Positions 1 to 7,857 of a stretch of DNA of 64,000 bases are shown piece by piece. Source of the stretch: Sanguibacter gelidistatuariae (lineage in GTDB: Bacteria > Actinomycetota > Actinomycetes > Actinomycetales > Cellulomonadaceae). Below the pieces are notes generated by a model. That model did no database searches and had not been told where the DNA came from. It was given only the letters and a program-made list of their open reading frames with translations. The stretch covers positions 1-64,000 of the forward strand of contig NZ_FMYH01000003.1 of NCBI RefSeq assembly GCF_900096585.1, written 5' to 3'. Both the position numbers and the translations under genes were made by a program. How positions within the stretch are numbered: the stretch's first letter is position 1; every line of letters starts with the position of its first letter.

Positions 1-285
1 CCGGCCCGCGATCTGACGTGGGGTCCGCGACCGTTTCAGGTCCGCCAGGACCCGGGCTCGCAGGACCTTGTCGCCGGCGATCTTCCCCGTCTGAGGGCGG
101 CTGCGGCTCCGCTCGGCCCGGCAGTCAGCCGCGACCAACCGGTACCCCAGCGTCTTCGTGGAGTTGCACCGGATCTCCCGGCTGACCACCGACGGTGCCC
201 GGTCGATATGAGCTGCGATCCTGCGCACCGACCACCCGGCCTTGAGGCCCGTGGAGATCTCCACCCGATCGGCGACCGTCAACAT
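1..285 (-). mobile_element. IS30-family transposase, N-terminal part (cut by the window edge)
   Basis: The minus-strand frame is open from an ATG at 285 to the window edge (95 codons). It begins MLTVADRVEISTGLKAGWSV and continues with RRIAAHIDRAPSVVSREI, the helix-turn-helix of IS30-type transposases. A basic linker (YRLVAADCRAERSRSRPQ) and a segment ending TPRQIAG follow, where the family has a P-x-Q-I-A-G block. The DDE catalytic core would lie to the left of the window. A GTG four codons upstream is an alternative start. I could not define the terminal inverted repeat, but the element end should lie between about 300 and 360. Whether the rest is intact cannot be seen. Confidence 0.8.
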
Positions 286-362
286 CCTGCGTCCCACACC
301 CGCACCCCTCGCTGACCAGCACTGTTGCTACGAGGCTATGACACCAAGCCCAGCCAACTGAT

Positions 363-590
363 GTGGAACGAGAAGCCATTGGTTTGGCGTCGTGGTTCGT
401 GGCGGTTCTGGGTCGATCCGATGCGGGTGAGCTGGCCACGTTGATCGCGCCATATCTTGCCGCTGATACCGAGCCGGACGACTCTGAAGACGAGCTCGAT
501 GATGCCGACGTCGTCGTCGAGGACGAGGTGGTGCGGCTGCTCAGGGCGCTGGGGCTGCCCGTTCCGGAAGACTTGCTGGAAGTGGAGTGA
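363..590 (+). CDS. small acidic hypothetical protein, possibly the 3' remnant of a gene cut by the IS
   Basis: A 75-codon frame starting at GTG 363. The protein is very acidic in the middle (about residues 35-53 are almost all D, E and V) and ends LPVPEDLLEVE. I recognise no family. No Shine-Dalgarno sequence precedes the GTG, and the frame is already open from 342, just after the presumed end of the IS element. That would fit the tail of a gene whose 5' part was removed or displaced by the insertion. It could also be a chance frame in high-GC DNA. Confidence 0.35.
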   Translation: MEREAIGLASWFVAVLGRSDAGELATLIAPYLAADTEPDDSEDELDDADVVVEDEVVRLLRALGLPVPEDLLEVE

Positions 591-700
591 AGCCGGCGCA
601 GGCCATTCAGCGTGGTGACGTCGAGGTTGAACGTGGTGAGGTTCCGCTTCAACGTGTGATTGGCCGGTGTGCAGGGTGGCCGGGGCTCAGGTGCTGTCAG

Positions 701-1152
701 TCACAGCCCTGACGAGAGGCTGGACAGCCACTCGGGATGCCGATCGCGAAGCGCGTCGCGGTCGGCGGCAGTGGGAAGGATGACGTCCGCTCCGCCGTCG
801 TACGGATAGTAGAGCCATGTGAGGTCGCTCCCGGCGAGCAGTCGCGGGCCACGACGATCAAGGATTCGACGCCGGAGCCGGTGAGGAGCTCCGCCAGGAC
901 GGTGCGATGGCGGCGGAGGATCTCTTCGTGCTCCTCTGGGAGCTCGGCGTAGCGCTTGGACTCGGGCAGGCTGTGAAACCTCACCCACCTGGCCTCGTGC
1001 GTGGACTTGAGGAGGTATCCGACGGGTTGGGTGCCGGGCCAGCTCCGCTCCCACCGTTCGGTGAGACCACGAGATCGGGCGCTGTCCTCCGGCTGGTCGA
1101 ACTCACCCGTGCCGCGCATCCGTCTCCATCGACGGCGGACGGTAGAGCGCAC
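701..1152 (-). pseudogene. frameshifted gene, DUF3885-like protein
   Basis: Two overlapping minus-strand frames give one coherent protein. The upstream frame reads RWERSWPGTQPVGYLLKS, then RFHSLPESKRYAELPEEHEE and LIVVARD. From about position 840 the sense continues in another frame: LLAGSDLTWLYYPYDGG, ADVILPTAADRDALRDRHPE, WLSSLSSGL, then a stop at 701. The WERSWPG, SKRY and YPYDGGADVIL blocks with a final W-L resemble small DUF3885-type proteins; I hold this family assignment loosely. One inserted base near 838-846 would restore a single frame of roughly 140-150 residues. Start is uncertain (ATG 1152 or an inner ATG). Either a decaying gene beside the IS or a sequencing indel. Confidence 0.55.
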
Positions 1153-1259
1153 GCTCCACAGGACGTTGCTCAGCGAGTACAGCGGTGATCAGTTCACGCC
1201 TTGAGGCTACCGGGACCCACGACAAACCGGTGGTCCACCTCGGCTGAGCGGGGCGGCGC

Positions 1260-2045
1260 TCAAATGGGTCCGCGACCGCCCTGGCCGCGGCGGTCGTCGC
1301 GCTCGGTGGCCGCCGCGACGAAGGCGTCGAGCAGGCCGTCCGGGATCGGGAGGGCGCGCAGCGCGTCGAGGGAGCTCTCGTCGCGGGTGGCCGCCTGGGT
1401 CACGCTCAGGGTCGCCACCTGCGCGTGCAGCCGCTCCATCTTGTGGTCGAGGCGGGTGGCCGTGTCTGCAGCGTCCTTGAGCTCGTCGAGCAGGGTCTGG
1501 GGGACCGCGCCGTCGTACTTGTAGTAGATCTTGTGCTCGAGGCTGGCCCAGAAGTCCATCGCGATGGTGCGGATCTGGATCTCGACCGTGACGTGCTCGG
1601 TGCGGTCGGAGAGGAACACCGGGACCGACACGATGATGTGCAGGCTCTGGTAGCCGTTGGGCTTCGGGTTCTTGATGTAGTCCCTGACCTCCAGGACCGT
1701 CACGTCCGACTGCCCCGTGATCATGTCCCGGACCGTGTAGATGTCGGAGACGAAGCTGCACGTCACGCGGATCCCGGCGATGTCGAAGATTTGTGCCCGG
1801 ATGTCCTCGGTCGTCAGCGGGACGCCCTTGCGCACGGCCTTCTTGAGGATCCCTTCGGGAGACTTCAGCCGCGAGGAGACGTGCTCGATGGGGTTGTAGG
1901 CGTGGATGTAGTGGAACTCGTCCTTGAGGATGTTGACCTTGGTCATCATCTCCTCGATGCCGAAGCGGTAGGACATGAGGAACCGCATGATGTCGTCCTT
2001 GAGGAGGGCCCGTCGGATCGGGTCGGTCAAGGCTTCGGTGTCCAT
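1260..2045 (-). CDS. small alarmone synthetase (GTP pyrophosphokinase, RelP/RelQ type)
   Basis: Makes (p)ppGpp from ATP and GDP/GTP as a stringent-response alarmone. The 261-residue protein has only a RelA/SpoT synthetase domain, with no hydrolase, TGS or ACT domains. Visible blocks are the basic stretch SRLKSPEGILKK (58-69), GIRVTCSF (91-98), NPKPNGYQSLH (126-136) and EIQIRT (155-160) followed by DFWASLEHK, all diagnostic of the family. The length matches single-domain synthetases. The C-terminal 60 residues are a charged helix and a disordered tail. The gene stands alone, divergent from the peptide-transporter operon across a 500-bp spacer. Synthesis-only enzymes usually act under transcriptional control, but no operator was recognised here. 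Confidence 0.9.
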   Translation of the reverse strand: MDTEALTDPIRRALLKDDIMRFLMSYRFGIEEMMTKVNILKDEFHYIHAYNPIEHVSSRLKSPEGILKKAVRKGVPLTTEDIRAQIFDIAGIRVTCSFVSDIYTVRDMITGQSDVTVLEVRDYIKNPKPNGYQSLHIIVSVPVFLSDRTEHVTVEIQIRTIAMDFWASLEHKIYYKYDGAVPQTLLDELKDAADTATRLDHKMERLHAQVATLSVTQAATRDESSLDALRALPIPDGLLDAFVAAATERDDRRGQGGRGPI

Positions 2046-2546
2046 GTCTGTCCGTTCCGCGCACCGGCCGTCTGTATGCCGGTGGGTGTGCGAGGGGGTG
2101 CGGCACGGTGGTCCCGTACGGCATCTGGGTACTCCGGCATCCTATCGGCCGGCTAGCAACCGTCCCCGCGCAGGTGTTCGCATGAGCGTGGTCTTGCTCA
2201 CGTCGGAGGTGTTCGGCTCTCCGCGATCGCCCATGGAATCGAGGCGACCTTAGTCCTTAAGTGAGGCTTGCCGGGCGGTGTAGGAGCGCTAGGAAGCGCG
2301 ACTTTGCGCGGTTCCTGATCTTCGTTGTTCAGTATGTGAACGGGAGATGACCAATGTTACTGGCCAGTATCAACTCGGTAACGATCATCCTCCGCAGGGC
2401 CGTTCTGGCAAGGAGGCCCTGTGCAAGTAGGTAACTTTCTTGTAAGCAAGGAAGCCCAGACCCGTCCCATGCCCGCGAGCACGTCTTCGCCAGGACACGA
2501 CGGGTTCGCAATCGCGAGGGCGTTTTCGATCCTTCGAGGAGGAACA
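2046..2546. promoter_or_regulatory. divergent spacer between the alarmone synthetase and the peptide-transporter operon
   Basis: About 500 bp without a convincing gene. It must contain the promoters of both flanking genes. The part from about 2300 to 2450 is visibly AT-richer than its surroundings. A strong Shine-Dalgarno-like AAGGAGG lies at 2410-2416 before GTG 2421, which is in frame with the downstream lipoprotein gene; a second, GAGGAGGA, lies at 2536-2543 before the TTG I take as its start. No riboswitch or operator was recognised. Confidence 0.4.
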
Positions 2547-4382
2547 TTGAAGATCAGACGGATTCATGTCGCCGTGGCTACCGTGGCCGCGGCAGCGCTC
2601 GTGCTGTCCGGGTGCAGCAGCGACGCCAAGAAGGACGACAACGCTGGCATCTCGACGGACACCGCCGTCAACATCGCGTGGAACCAGCCGTTCTACTCGT
2701 TCAACGGCAACAGCATCACGGGCAACGCGACCGCGAACAACGTGATCCTCTACCTGCTTCAGTCGCACTTCAACTACTACGACGCTGATCTGAACCTGAT
2801 CAACGACACGTCGTTCGGCACGATGGAGAAGGTCTCTGACGACCCGCTCCAGGTCAAGTACACCTACGCGGACACGGCAACCTGGTCCGACGGCACCCCC
2901 GCCGGCCCGGCTGACCTCCTCCTGGAGTGGGCCGGCCAGAGCGGCAAGTTCAACAACGTCGAGCCTGAGTACGACGAAGAGACCGGTGATGTCACCAACC
3001 AGGCTGCCCTGGACGCTGGTGTCTACTTCGACGGTGCCACACCGTCCGTCGCGCTCATCACGGACACGCCCGTCATCGAGGGCAACTCGATCACGCTGAC
3101 GTACTCGAAGCCCTTCGCCGACTGGCAGGTCTCGATCGACAACAACCTTCCGGCGCACATCGTCGCCAAGCGCGCGCTCGGCATCGACGACCCGACCGAG
3201 GCCGCCGCCGCCCTGGTCGACGCGATCGACAACAACAAGGTCGACGACCTCTCCAAGATCGCCAAGGTCTGGAGCAACGACTTCAACTATGTCGAGATGC
3301 CGACGGATCCCGACCTCTACGTCTCGAGCGGCGCGTACGTGCTCTCCGAGTACAAGAAGGACCAGTTCCTGACGCTCAAGGCGAACCCTGAGTACAAGGG
3401 CGACAACAAGGCCACGATCCCCACGGTCACGGTTCGTTACAACGGCGACCCGATGTCCCAGGTCCAGGCGCTCAGCAACGGTGAGGTCGACCTCATCAAC
3501 CCGCAGTCGACGTCCGACGTCCTCACCGCGGTCAAGGCTCTCGACGGCATCAAGGTCGAGACCGGCACCGAGGGCACGTACGAGCACATCGACCTTCAGT
3601 TCGCCAACGGCGGTCCGTTCGACCCGGCCACCTACGGCGGGGACGCCGACAAGGCGCACAAGGTTCGTGAGGCCTTCCTCAAGACGGTCCCGCGCCAGGA
3701 GATCATCGACAAGCTGATCAAGCCGCTCGACCCCGAGGCAACGATCCGCAACTCCTTCACGATCGTCCCGGGTGCCCCGGACTACGCCTCGGTCTCCGAG
3801 GTCTCCGGCCAGGCCGCGTACGACGTCGTCGACATCGAGGGCGCCAAGGCGCTGCTCGCTGAGGCTGGCGTGGCGTCACCGACCGTGCGTGTGCTGTTCG
3901 ACCCGGACAACACCCGTCGTGTCAACCAGTTCGATCTCATGGTCGCCTCGGCGAAGGAGGCGGGCATCAACGTCGTCGCCTACGAGGTCCAGGACGGCTG
4001 GGGCTCTGACCTGAGCAGCGCTACGTCCTACTACGACGCAGCGCTCTTCGGATGGCAGTCCACGTCGACCGCCGTGACGGAGTCCGATGCGAACTACCGC
4101 ACGGGCGCCACGAACAACTTCTACGGCTACTCCAACGCTGAGGTCGACGCGCTGTTCGACCAGCTCCAGGTGGAGACGGTCCCGGCCAAGCAGGTTGAGA
4201 TCCTCGGCCAGGTCGAGAAGCACCTCGTGGATGACGCCTTCGGTCTGACGATCTTCCAGTTCCCGGGTGTCACGGCTTCGCGCGAGAGCGCGCTGACCGG
4301 TGTCGTACCGCTGACGATCGCACCGGGCATCTTCTACGGGTTCTGGGACTGGAGCGCCGGAAGCGCTGCAGCCTCCAAGTAG
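2547..4382 (+). CDS. peptide ABC transporter substrate-binding lipoprotein (SBP_bac_5 family)
   Basis: Extracellular lipid-anchored receptor that hands di/oligopeptides (or a related solute) to the permeases encoded downstream. TTG 2547 is preceded by GAGGAGGA at 4-bp spacing and gives MKIRRIHVAVATVAAAALVL followed by the lipobox SGC (Cys23). An in-frame GTG at 2421 would bury this signal peptide. The 611-residue protein has the mixed alpha/beta pattern and late solute-binding blocks of family 5 proteins (for example ATWSDGTPAGPADLLLEW and KVREAFLKTVPRQEIIDK). It is slightly longer than average. A 12-bp hairpin follows before the permease genes, fitting extra expression of the binding protein. 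The ligand cannot be read from sequence. Confidence 0.9.
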   Translation: MKIRRIHVAVATVAAAALVLSGCSSDAKKDDNAGISTDTAVNIAWNQPFYSFNGNSITGNATANNVILYLLQSHFNYYDADLNLINDTSFGTMEKVSDDPLQVKYTYADTATWSDGTPAGPADLLLEWAGQSGKFNNVEPEYDEETGDVTNQAALDAGVYFDGATPSVALITDTPVIEGNSITLTYSKPFADWQVSIDNNLPAHIVAKRALGIDDPTEAAAALVDAIDNNKVDDLSKIAKVWSNDFNYVEMPTDPDLYVSSGAYVLSEYKKDQFLTLKANPEYKGDNKATIPTVTVRYNGDPMSQVQALSNGEVDLINPQSTSDVLTAVKALDGIKVETGTEGTYEHIDLQFANGGPFDPATYGGDADKAHKVREAFLKTVPRQEIIDKLIKPLDPEATIRNSFTIVPGAPDYASVSEVSGQAAYDVVDIEGAKALLAEAGVASPTVRVLFDPDNTRRVNQFDLMVASAKEAGINVVAYEVQDGWGSDLSSATSYYDAALFGWQSTSTAVTESDANYRTGATNNFYGYSNAEVDALFDQLQVETVPAKQVEILGQVEKHLVDDAFGLTIFQFPGVTASRESALTGVVPLTIAPGIFYGFWDWSAGSAAASK

Positions 4383-4434
4383 TAGTAGTCCGATCCCGGT
4401 CCAGTTTCACCTGATGACCGGGCGCTAGACTGAC

Positions 4435-4468
4435 GAGAGGGCACCGTGCCTTGCGCCGGTGCCCTCTC
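4435..4468 (+). terminator. hairpin between the binding-protein and permease genes
   Basis: Perfect 12-bp inverted repeat, GAGAGGGCACCG (4435-4446) and CGGTGCCCTCTC (4457-4468), with a 10-nt loop and no T tract. It lies 52 bp after the lipoprotein stop, where partial termination or mRNA stabilisation would raise binding-protein levels over the permeases. Confidence 0.65.
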
Positions 4469-4570
4469 CGATGCGAGGGCACACTGTCCTGCTGGGCGTG
4501 ACCAACGTCGGGCAGGAATGATCGACTCGTATGACACGAGTCCACAAACGTCTGCGAGGTTTGCTCCAAG

Positions 4571-6091
4571 GTGTTGACCTTCCTCACTCGCCGCATCGCG
4601 GCGGGAATTGCCACGCTGGTCGTGGCCATCTTCCTCATGTATCTGCTGGTCGACCTCGCGATCGACCCACTGGCGGACCTCGTCGACAGCACCGCCCCCA
4701 ACAAGGCGGAGCTCATCCAGGCACGTATCAACCTGCTGCACCTCGATCAGAGCGTGTTCGTCCGCTTCTTCACCTGGGCCGGGCACTTCATCACGGGAGA
4801 CTTCGGTACCGCGTGGAAGACCGGTCAGGAGGTGGGCCCGCTCGTCGGGCACGCGATCGGCTCGACGCTTCAGCTCGTCACCGCTGCGACAGTCCTCTCG
4901 CTCGTCCTCGGTGTCGCCGTCGGTGTCGTGTCTGCGCTTCGCCAGTACAGCACCTTTGACTACGTGATCATCTTCGTGTCGTTCCTGCTGTACTCCCTCC
5001 CGTCCTTCTGGATCGCGATCCTGCTCAAGCAGTGGGGTGCGATCGGCTTCAACGACTTCCTCGCGGACCCGGTCATCGCCTGGCCGACGATCGCCCTCTT
5101 CGCCGTGGTCTCCGGGCTCGTCTGGATGATCGCCGTCGGAGGAAGCCGCACCCGTCGTATCCAGACCTTCGCGATAGCTGCCGTCGCGACCTTCTCGGCA
5201 GTGGCATTCGTCCAGCTGACCGACTGGTGGTCCACCCCGCACTTCGGCCCCGTGCTGATCGGCGTGACAGGCCTCGCCCTGGCCTTCGCCGTGAGCGGGC
5301 TGTCCGCCGGCTTCGGCAATCGCAAGGCGCTGTACACAGCCGTGACCACGGTGCTCGTCGGGCTCGTGCTCTACTACCCGATGCAGGCGCTGTTCGACAA
5401 CGTCGACGAGTCGAACCTGCTCATCGCCGGTCTCGCGGTGGTTGCGATCGGGATCGGTTACCTCCTCGGGTACCTCTTCCGTGGCCCCGACTGGCGGGTG
5501 TCGTCCAGGGTTGGTGCGATCGTCGCGTTCCTCGTCGCCTCGATGATCTACATCGATCAGATCCTCCAGGTCTGGCCGGCCTACTTCCGCGCGCTCAAGG
5601 GCCGGCCGATTCCGACCTTCGGTGACAGCACGCCGAACCTCGGCGGGAACTACTGGGTGCAGACGCTCGACTCGCTGACCCACCTCCTCCTGCCGACGTT
5701 GACGCTGATTCTCGTGGCCTTCGCCGCCTACACCCGCTACTCGCGGTCGAGCATGCTCGAGGTCATGAGCCAGGACTACATCCGCACGGCCCGCGCCAAG
5801 GGACTCAACGAGCGCACCGTCGTTATGCGGCACGGTTTCCGCAACACGCTCATCCCGCTTGCGACGATCGTGCCGATCGACATCATCACTCTCATCGGTG
5901 GCGCCGTCATCACGGAGGCTGTCTTCGCACGGCCCGGCATGGGAGCGCTGTTCGTCACCTCCCTCCAGCACGCGGAGATCGATCCGGTCATGGCCTACCT
6001 CGTGATCACGGCCGCACTCGCCATCATCGCCAACATCGTCGCTGACCTGGTCTACGCGGCGGTCGACCCCCGGATTCGGTTGAACCCATGA
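4571..6091 (+). CDS. peptide ABC transporter permease, OppB/DppB type, with enlarged central region
   Basis: First membrane subunit of the importer. It starts at GTG 4571 (MLTFLTRRIAAGIATLVVAI, first membrane helix). The C-terminal part holds the ATPase-coupling loop: TARAKGLNERTVVMRHGFRN followed by TLIPLATIVPIDIITLIGGA, as in the BPD_transp_1 family. At 506 residues it is well above the usual 310-340. The surplus sits between about residues 170 and 340 and includes several extra hydrophobic helices with a short cytoplasmic-looking basic piece (GGSRTRRIQ). The stop overlaps the start of the next permease gene (ATGA at 6088-6091), implying translational coupling. Confidence 0.88.
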   Translation: MLTFLTRRIAAGIATLVVAIFLMYLLVDLAIDPLADLVDSTAPNKAELIQARINLLHLDQSVFVRFFTWAGHFITGDFGTAWKTGQEVGPLVGHAIGSTLQLVTAATVLSLVLGVAVGVVSALRQYSTFDYVIIFVSFLLYSLPSFWIAILLKQWGAIGFNDFLADPVIAWPTIALFAVVSGLVWMIAVGGSRTRRIQTFAIAAVATFSAVAFVQLTDWWSTPHFGPVLIGVTGLALAFAVSGLSAGFGNRKALYTAVTTVLVGLVLYYPMQALFDNVDESNLLIAGLAVVAIGIGYLLGYLFRGPDWRVSSRVGAIVAFLVASMIYIDQILQVWPAYFRALKGRPIPTFGDSTPNLGGNYWVQTLDSLTHLLLPTLTLILVAFAAYTRYSRSSMLEVMSQDYIRTARAKGLNERTVVMRHGFRNTLIPLATIVPIDIITLIGGAVITEAVFARPGMGALFVTSLQHAEIDPVMAYLVITAALAIIANIVADLVYAAVDPRIRLNP

Positions 6092-7182
6092 GCACCTCAC
6101 CTGTCGAGAACCTTGAGCCGGAGCGCCTCGAGAACGCGATCGAGCTCAAAGACGTCGAAGGCCTGTCCCAGGGGCAGATCGTCCGGCGTCGTTTCTTCCG
6201 CCACAAGGGCGCCATGGCGGGCCTCGGCGCGCTGGTGTTCGTCATCCTCATGGCTTTCACCTCTGTGGGTGTCGGGCCGGTCGAGGGCTGGTGGACGTCT
6301 GGCAACCCGAGTCACAGTGGCGGGCCAGCTGACATCATCAACGTGGGTGGCACGCCTACGATGTCGATGCCAACCTGGCTCGGGGGCGACGGCTTCGCCA
6401 TCGGCGACCACCCGTTTGGCCAGGACGAGATCGGACGCGACATCTTCACCCGCGTGATGCAGGGGACCCAGACCTCACTGGCGGTCATGGCGATCATCGG
6501 TCTGATCTCAGGTCTTGTCGGTGTGCTCATCGGGTCGCTCGCGGGCTACTTCCGTGGGTGGATCGACACGTGGCTCATGCGGACGACCGATCTGTTCATC
6601 ACTGTCCCGACGATCGTCATCGGAGCCGTGATCGGAAAGATCGCCGGTGGTGTCTCGCCCTGGGTGTTCGCGTTCGGGATGGGCCTCGTCCTGTGGACCA
6701 GTCTCGCCAGGCTCGTGCGTGGGGAGTTCCTGGCCCTGCGCGAACGGGAGTTCGTCGACGCGGCCCGTGTGGCCGGAGCCTCGAGCCCGCGGATCATCTT
6801 CAAGCACATCCTGCCGAACGCGGTTGGGGTCATCGTCGTGAGCACCACGCTGCTCATGAGTTCTGCGATCCTGCTCGAGACTGCGCTGAGCTTCCTCCAG
6901 TTCGGCATCCAGCCGCCCGCTGTGTCCCTCGGGAAGATCATCAGCGAGTACCAGAGCGCGTTCTCCACGCGTCCGTGGCTGTTCTGGTGGCCTGGTCTCT
7001 TCATCATCATCATCGCTCTGAGCATCAACTTCATCGGTGACGGCCTGCGCGACGCGTTCGACCCGCGCCAGAAGCGCATCCCGTCCCGGCGCCGTATGGA
7101 CAAGGCGCGCGTCGTCGCCCGTCCGACCGTGGCCGGCGCGACCCCCTCGGGGACCACCGCGCAGGGCAGTTCAGAGGCCTGA
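6088..7182 (+). CDS. peptide ABC transporter permease, OppC/DppC type
   Basis: Second membrane subunit. The 364-residue protein has the N-terminal OppC_N region (RRRFFRHKGAMAGLGALVFV, one helix), a periplasmic stretch ending HPFGQDEIGRDIFTRVMQGT, which is typical of OppC, then five helices. Its coupling loop reads AARVAGASSPRIIFKHILPN. The ATG overlaps the stop of the first permease gene. A basic, Ala/Thr-rich tail follows the last helix. The matching ATPase gene is not directly downstream: an oppositely oriented PH-domain gene lies between. Confidence 0.9.
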   Translation: MSTSPVENLEPERLENAIELKDVEGLSQGQIVRRRFFRHKGAMAGLGALVFVILMAFTSVGVGPVEGWWTSGNPSHSGGPADIINVGGTPTMSMPTWLGGDGFAIGDHPFGQDEIGRDIFTRVMQGTQTSLAVMAIIGLISGLVGVLIGSLAGYFRGWIDTWLMRTTDLFITVPTIVIGAVIGKIAGGVSPWVFAFGMGLVLWTSLARLVRGEFLALREREFVDAARVAGASSPRIIFKHILPNAVGVIVVSTTLLMSSAILLETALSFLQFGIQPPAVSLGKIISEYQSAFSTRPWLFWWPGLFIIIIALSINFIGDGLRDAFDPRQKRIPSRRRMDKARVVARPTVAGATPSGTTAQGSSEA

Positions 7183-7216
7183 CATGACCGTGCCCCAGGG
7201 CTCCGTGCGCCTAGGC

Positions 7217-7771
7217 TTAGGCCTGCGGGGCGATCACGCTGATCGCCGCGAGGACGGCGACCGCGACGATCGTGGTGACATGCCATGTCGAGTGCACCGT
7301 CTCGCTCGTCGTGCACGCGGGGCCCTGCCGCTCGGCCCAGTCCTTGACCACGGCTGCGACGTTTTCGGCCGTGTCGCTCCCAGCGTTCTCCGAGTAGCTG
7401 CGCGTGCGCAGGCCCGGCGTGCGGGACGCGACCTTGGAAGCGGGTGGGACGGCCCAGGCGGAGATCCGCGCGGAGCTCGTCCCGATTTCGAGCGCCCACC
7501 GGGTGGTGACTCCGCGGACCTCGGACCACGGGATCCGGTAGGTGCGCCAGACGTTCTGCACGGTCACGCCGTGCTCGTCCAGACGTACCATCGGCTGCCA
7601 GAAACACGCCCACACGAGCACCATGACGAGGGCTGGGATCGCTCCATGACGGAGCAGGCCGCCGACGCCATCGGAGACCGCCAAGCTGACGATTGCGCAG
7701 ACAGCTCCAACGAGGGCGGCGCCGGTCAGCACCCGACCGTAGCTCGATCGAAAAATGCGCGTGGGTTCCAT
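7217..7771 (-). CDS. PH-domain membrane protein, antisense within the peptide-transporter cluster
   Basis: A 184-residue protein from the ATG at 7771 (MEPTRIFRSSYGRVLTGAAL); a start 21 codons upstream is possible. Two N-terminal hydrophobic helices (about residues 12-55) are followed by a short bacterial PH domain: VRLDEHGVTVQNVWRTYRIP then WSEVRGV, the pattern of the bPH_6 family. A last hydrophobic helix lies near the C terminus (TTIVAVAVLAAISVIA). The function of this family is unknown; it is common in Actinobacteria. The gene is convergent with the upstream permease gene and divergent from the ATPase gene, so the ATPase gene needs its own promoter or read-through across it. Confidence 0.75.
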   Translation of the reverse strand: MEPTRIFRSSYGRVLTGAALVGAVCAIVSLAVSDGVGGLLRHGAIPALVMVLVWACFWQPMVRLDEHGVTVQNVWRTYRIPWSEVRGVTTRWALEIGTSSARISAWAVPPASKVASRTPGLRTRSYSENAGSDTAENVAAVVKDWAERQGPACTTSETVHSTWHVTTIVAVAVLAAISVIAPQA

Positions 7772-7857
7772 CTCCCCATGCTCCCATCGATGCAGGAACG
7801 GATCTGTTCGCCTCGTGGCGAACGACCGTGACACGCGCAGGAAGGATCCAGATCCCC

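Noticed and set aside
363-1152. Toxin-antitoxin pair near the IS element
   Set aside because: The two small frames are on opposite strands, one is frameshifted, and neither shows toxin or antitoxin motifs.
4334-6100. 588-codon minus-strand frame across the first permease gene
   Set aside because: Shadow of a clear membrane protein gene; highly polar, low-complexity product.
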